Assembly (NCBI GenBank): GCA_003024985.2
Contig: PXIH01S0019892.1
Length of the DNA: 18,930 nucleotides
Reading direction: 5' to 3' (one strand)
Origin: Euperipatoides rowelli
Lineage: Eukaryota > Onychophora > Udeonychophora > Euonychophora > Peripatopsidae
This document shows, in pieces, positions 17,461 through 18,930 of the stretch. How positions within the stretch are numbered: the stretch's first letter is position 1; each line of letters starts with the position of its first letter. The notes beneath the pieces were generated by a model. That model made no database searches. It was not told where the DNA came from and worked only from the letters and a program-made list of their open reading frames with translations. The position numbers and the translations under genes are program-made.

Positions 17461-18299
17461 GATAGCTGAAAATTCTCGACTGTCTCAAAGCGCTGTGATC
17501 ACTCTCATCTTAGAAGAATAATCTGATCCATTTTTTTTTGCTTAAAAACTTTATTTCTTACTTGTTAACAAAATCTCCATTTAAATAAATAATCCAGAGA
17601 TTTTATTTCACCAGAATTTTTTTTCCATTTCCTGAATTAATTTTTAATTATTATCCAGAACATTTTTTTACCACCTTTCAAAATGTTAATTTCAATCCAA
17701 GAACTTTTTAACCCTTTAACTACCAGATTCTTCTATAATGACAAAGCACATCGATCCTTGGAGGATTTATGAATTCGACTACATGTCGGCAGCAGGCCTA
17801 AGTGTATATTTATTTTTATTGTAGTTGTGGAAATATTGCCATTTATTCATTTATTTTTATTTATTTTTTGTCCTTGATATTTTAATGTTTAATCATTCAA
17901 ATTGATTTTTCCTATGTCCCCCTTATATTTTGGATGTTATATAGTGTTATTAGAAATCAGAAACTTTTATATTTTAACTTTGAGATTTTTGCTTCATATT
18001 TTGAGAACAATACAGATAGAAAAACTTTCATTATATTTTTATACTTGATAATATTTAGTTGTAGGACATTTATCTTGCAATATCTCAGTTGTTGATATCT
18101 GATGGAAAAGAGCATGGAATATAATTATTTAAATTATAATTCCAATAAAACAATCATTAAATTAAACTCTGTTTCGACTTGTAAATTCTTCCGTCAAATT
18201 TTTTTTTTTATTGTTGTTGCACATTTTTCAAAATATCGATTGTTATACTCAGATTTCAGAGAAACCCCACAATCATTGTATACTTGAACCACTTTTTTC
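17461..18299. other. AT-rich, no gene seen
   Basis: TTTATT-rich runs near 17834-17870 give AATAAA words on the minus strand, but there is no gene that they would serve. Nothing else was recognised. Confidence 0.5.
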
Positions 18300-18490
18300 A
18301 AGCTAGTTAAGCATGCTTTCCACCGGACACAACCATAAGCCCGGTAGGTGAAGGTGATACAGTCTTGATATCACTGAAGCAGTCTTCGGAAAGGACACAC
18401 CTTTTTGGATTCAAGGCTTGCTGAGTTCTTGTCAACCTCATCCTTGAGCAGGCAGTTCCATCTGGTCATTATTGCTCACAAATTTATTAT
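18300..18490. other. Higher-complexity block of unknown origin
   Basis: The stretch stands out from AT-rich flanks. On the minus strand an open frame of about 44 codons starts MRLTRTQQALNPKRC near 18441 and ends near 18310. The plus strand also has a short open reading over it. No Pol III boxes or known protein motif were recognised. It may be an exon fragment or a repeat. Confidence 0.35.
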
Positions 18491-18930
18491 ATAATATCTT
18501 GTTATATATTTTTATTTCAGCACTATATCTAACCCAGTTTACATTTCTATTCTATCACAAATTTCAGTTTTTTATCATTATTAAATAATAGAAAGATAAA
18601 CCTACTGCTCATCTTTGTAAAGATAGGTTGGAAACGCCTGACTGAATCAGGGCCTCTTATATTGGACGTTTCTAGTAGACTCTTTGTTAAAGGTCAGATC
18701 AAGTCAAACCAACCGAATCACACTCCTCTTTACAGTGAAATAGGTCTCGCACTTGCACTTGTCATTTTTACAAAAATAATACACTAAGGCCCTAATAAAG
18801 GTTTATATCCACATTTTCCCATCTATCTTACTGAATACACAAGATCTATCTATATTATCTCCATCCCAGATATTTTTTTGGTATATATAGGTATTCATTG
18901 AGATTGGTATTTTTTCACGAAGATACCACT
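18491..18930. other. No gene seen
   Basis: A short hairpin, CCTGA-CTGAA-TCAGG, lies near 18638-18652 in a less AT-rich patch (18600-18760). The rest is AT-rich and featureless to me. Confidence 0.45.

Noticed and set aside
1-18930. CRISPR array, operon or prokaryotic system
   Set aside because: There is no regular spacer-repeat pattern and no dense gene layout; the spliced gene and tRNA-derived repeats mark this as animal nuclear DNA.

Overview
The window looks like nuclear DNA of an animal, most likely an invertebrate. It is strongly AT-rich, one clear gene is split by GT-AG introns of about 0.9-2.8 kb, and the rest is single-copy AT-rich sequence with decayed mobile elements, tRNA-derived repeats, hairpins and small tandem repeats. 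There is no bacterial gene organisation. I cannot name the species from the sequence. Four isolated N characters, two of them flanked by exact duplications, mark places where the assembly itself is doubtful.

The one secure gene is MAT2B, the regulatory beta subunit of methionine adenosyltransferase II. It lies on the minus strand in five coding exons between 14240 and 5411. All four introns have GT-AG borders, the phases close exactly, and the joined frame is 906 nt (301 residues plus stop). It has the N-terminal nucleotide-binding glycine motif and the YxxxK motif of the RmlD-like extended SDR family. It ends without the C-terminal extension found in the vertebrate subunit, and a splice-acceptor-like site lies just upstream of the ATG.

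Layout from left to right: 1-5290 is the 3' flank of the gene. It is AT-rich and carries two tRNA-like (SINE-type) repeats, a near-perfect 38-bp palindrome holding nuclear-receptor half-sites, a G-run, inverted repeats around an N, an 87-bp duplication across another N, and a ~97-bp foldback element. 5411-14240 is MAT2B. Intron 4 holds a ~248-bp tandem duplication interrupted by an N; intron 3 holds a broken Gypsy-type retrotransposon protease fragment and a ~45-bp minisatellite; intron 1 holds a decayed DNA transposon with terminal inverted repeats and a frameshifted DUF4817-like helix-turn-helix segment. 14264-18930 is the 5' flank. It is mostly plain AT-rich sequence, but 16300-17460 is a richer block with coding-like stretches and splice-like signals on both strands that I could not assign, and 18300-18490 is a smaller block of unknown origin.

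There is no operon, CRISPR array, rRNA or intact tRNA. I found no convincing new multi-gene system. The items most worth checking are the unassigned 16.3-17.5 kb block, the shortened MAT2B tail and its true 5' end, the transposon relic in intron 1, and the AGGTCA palindrome.
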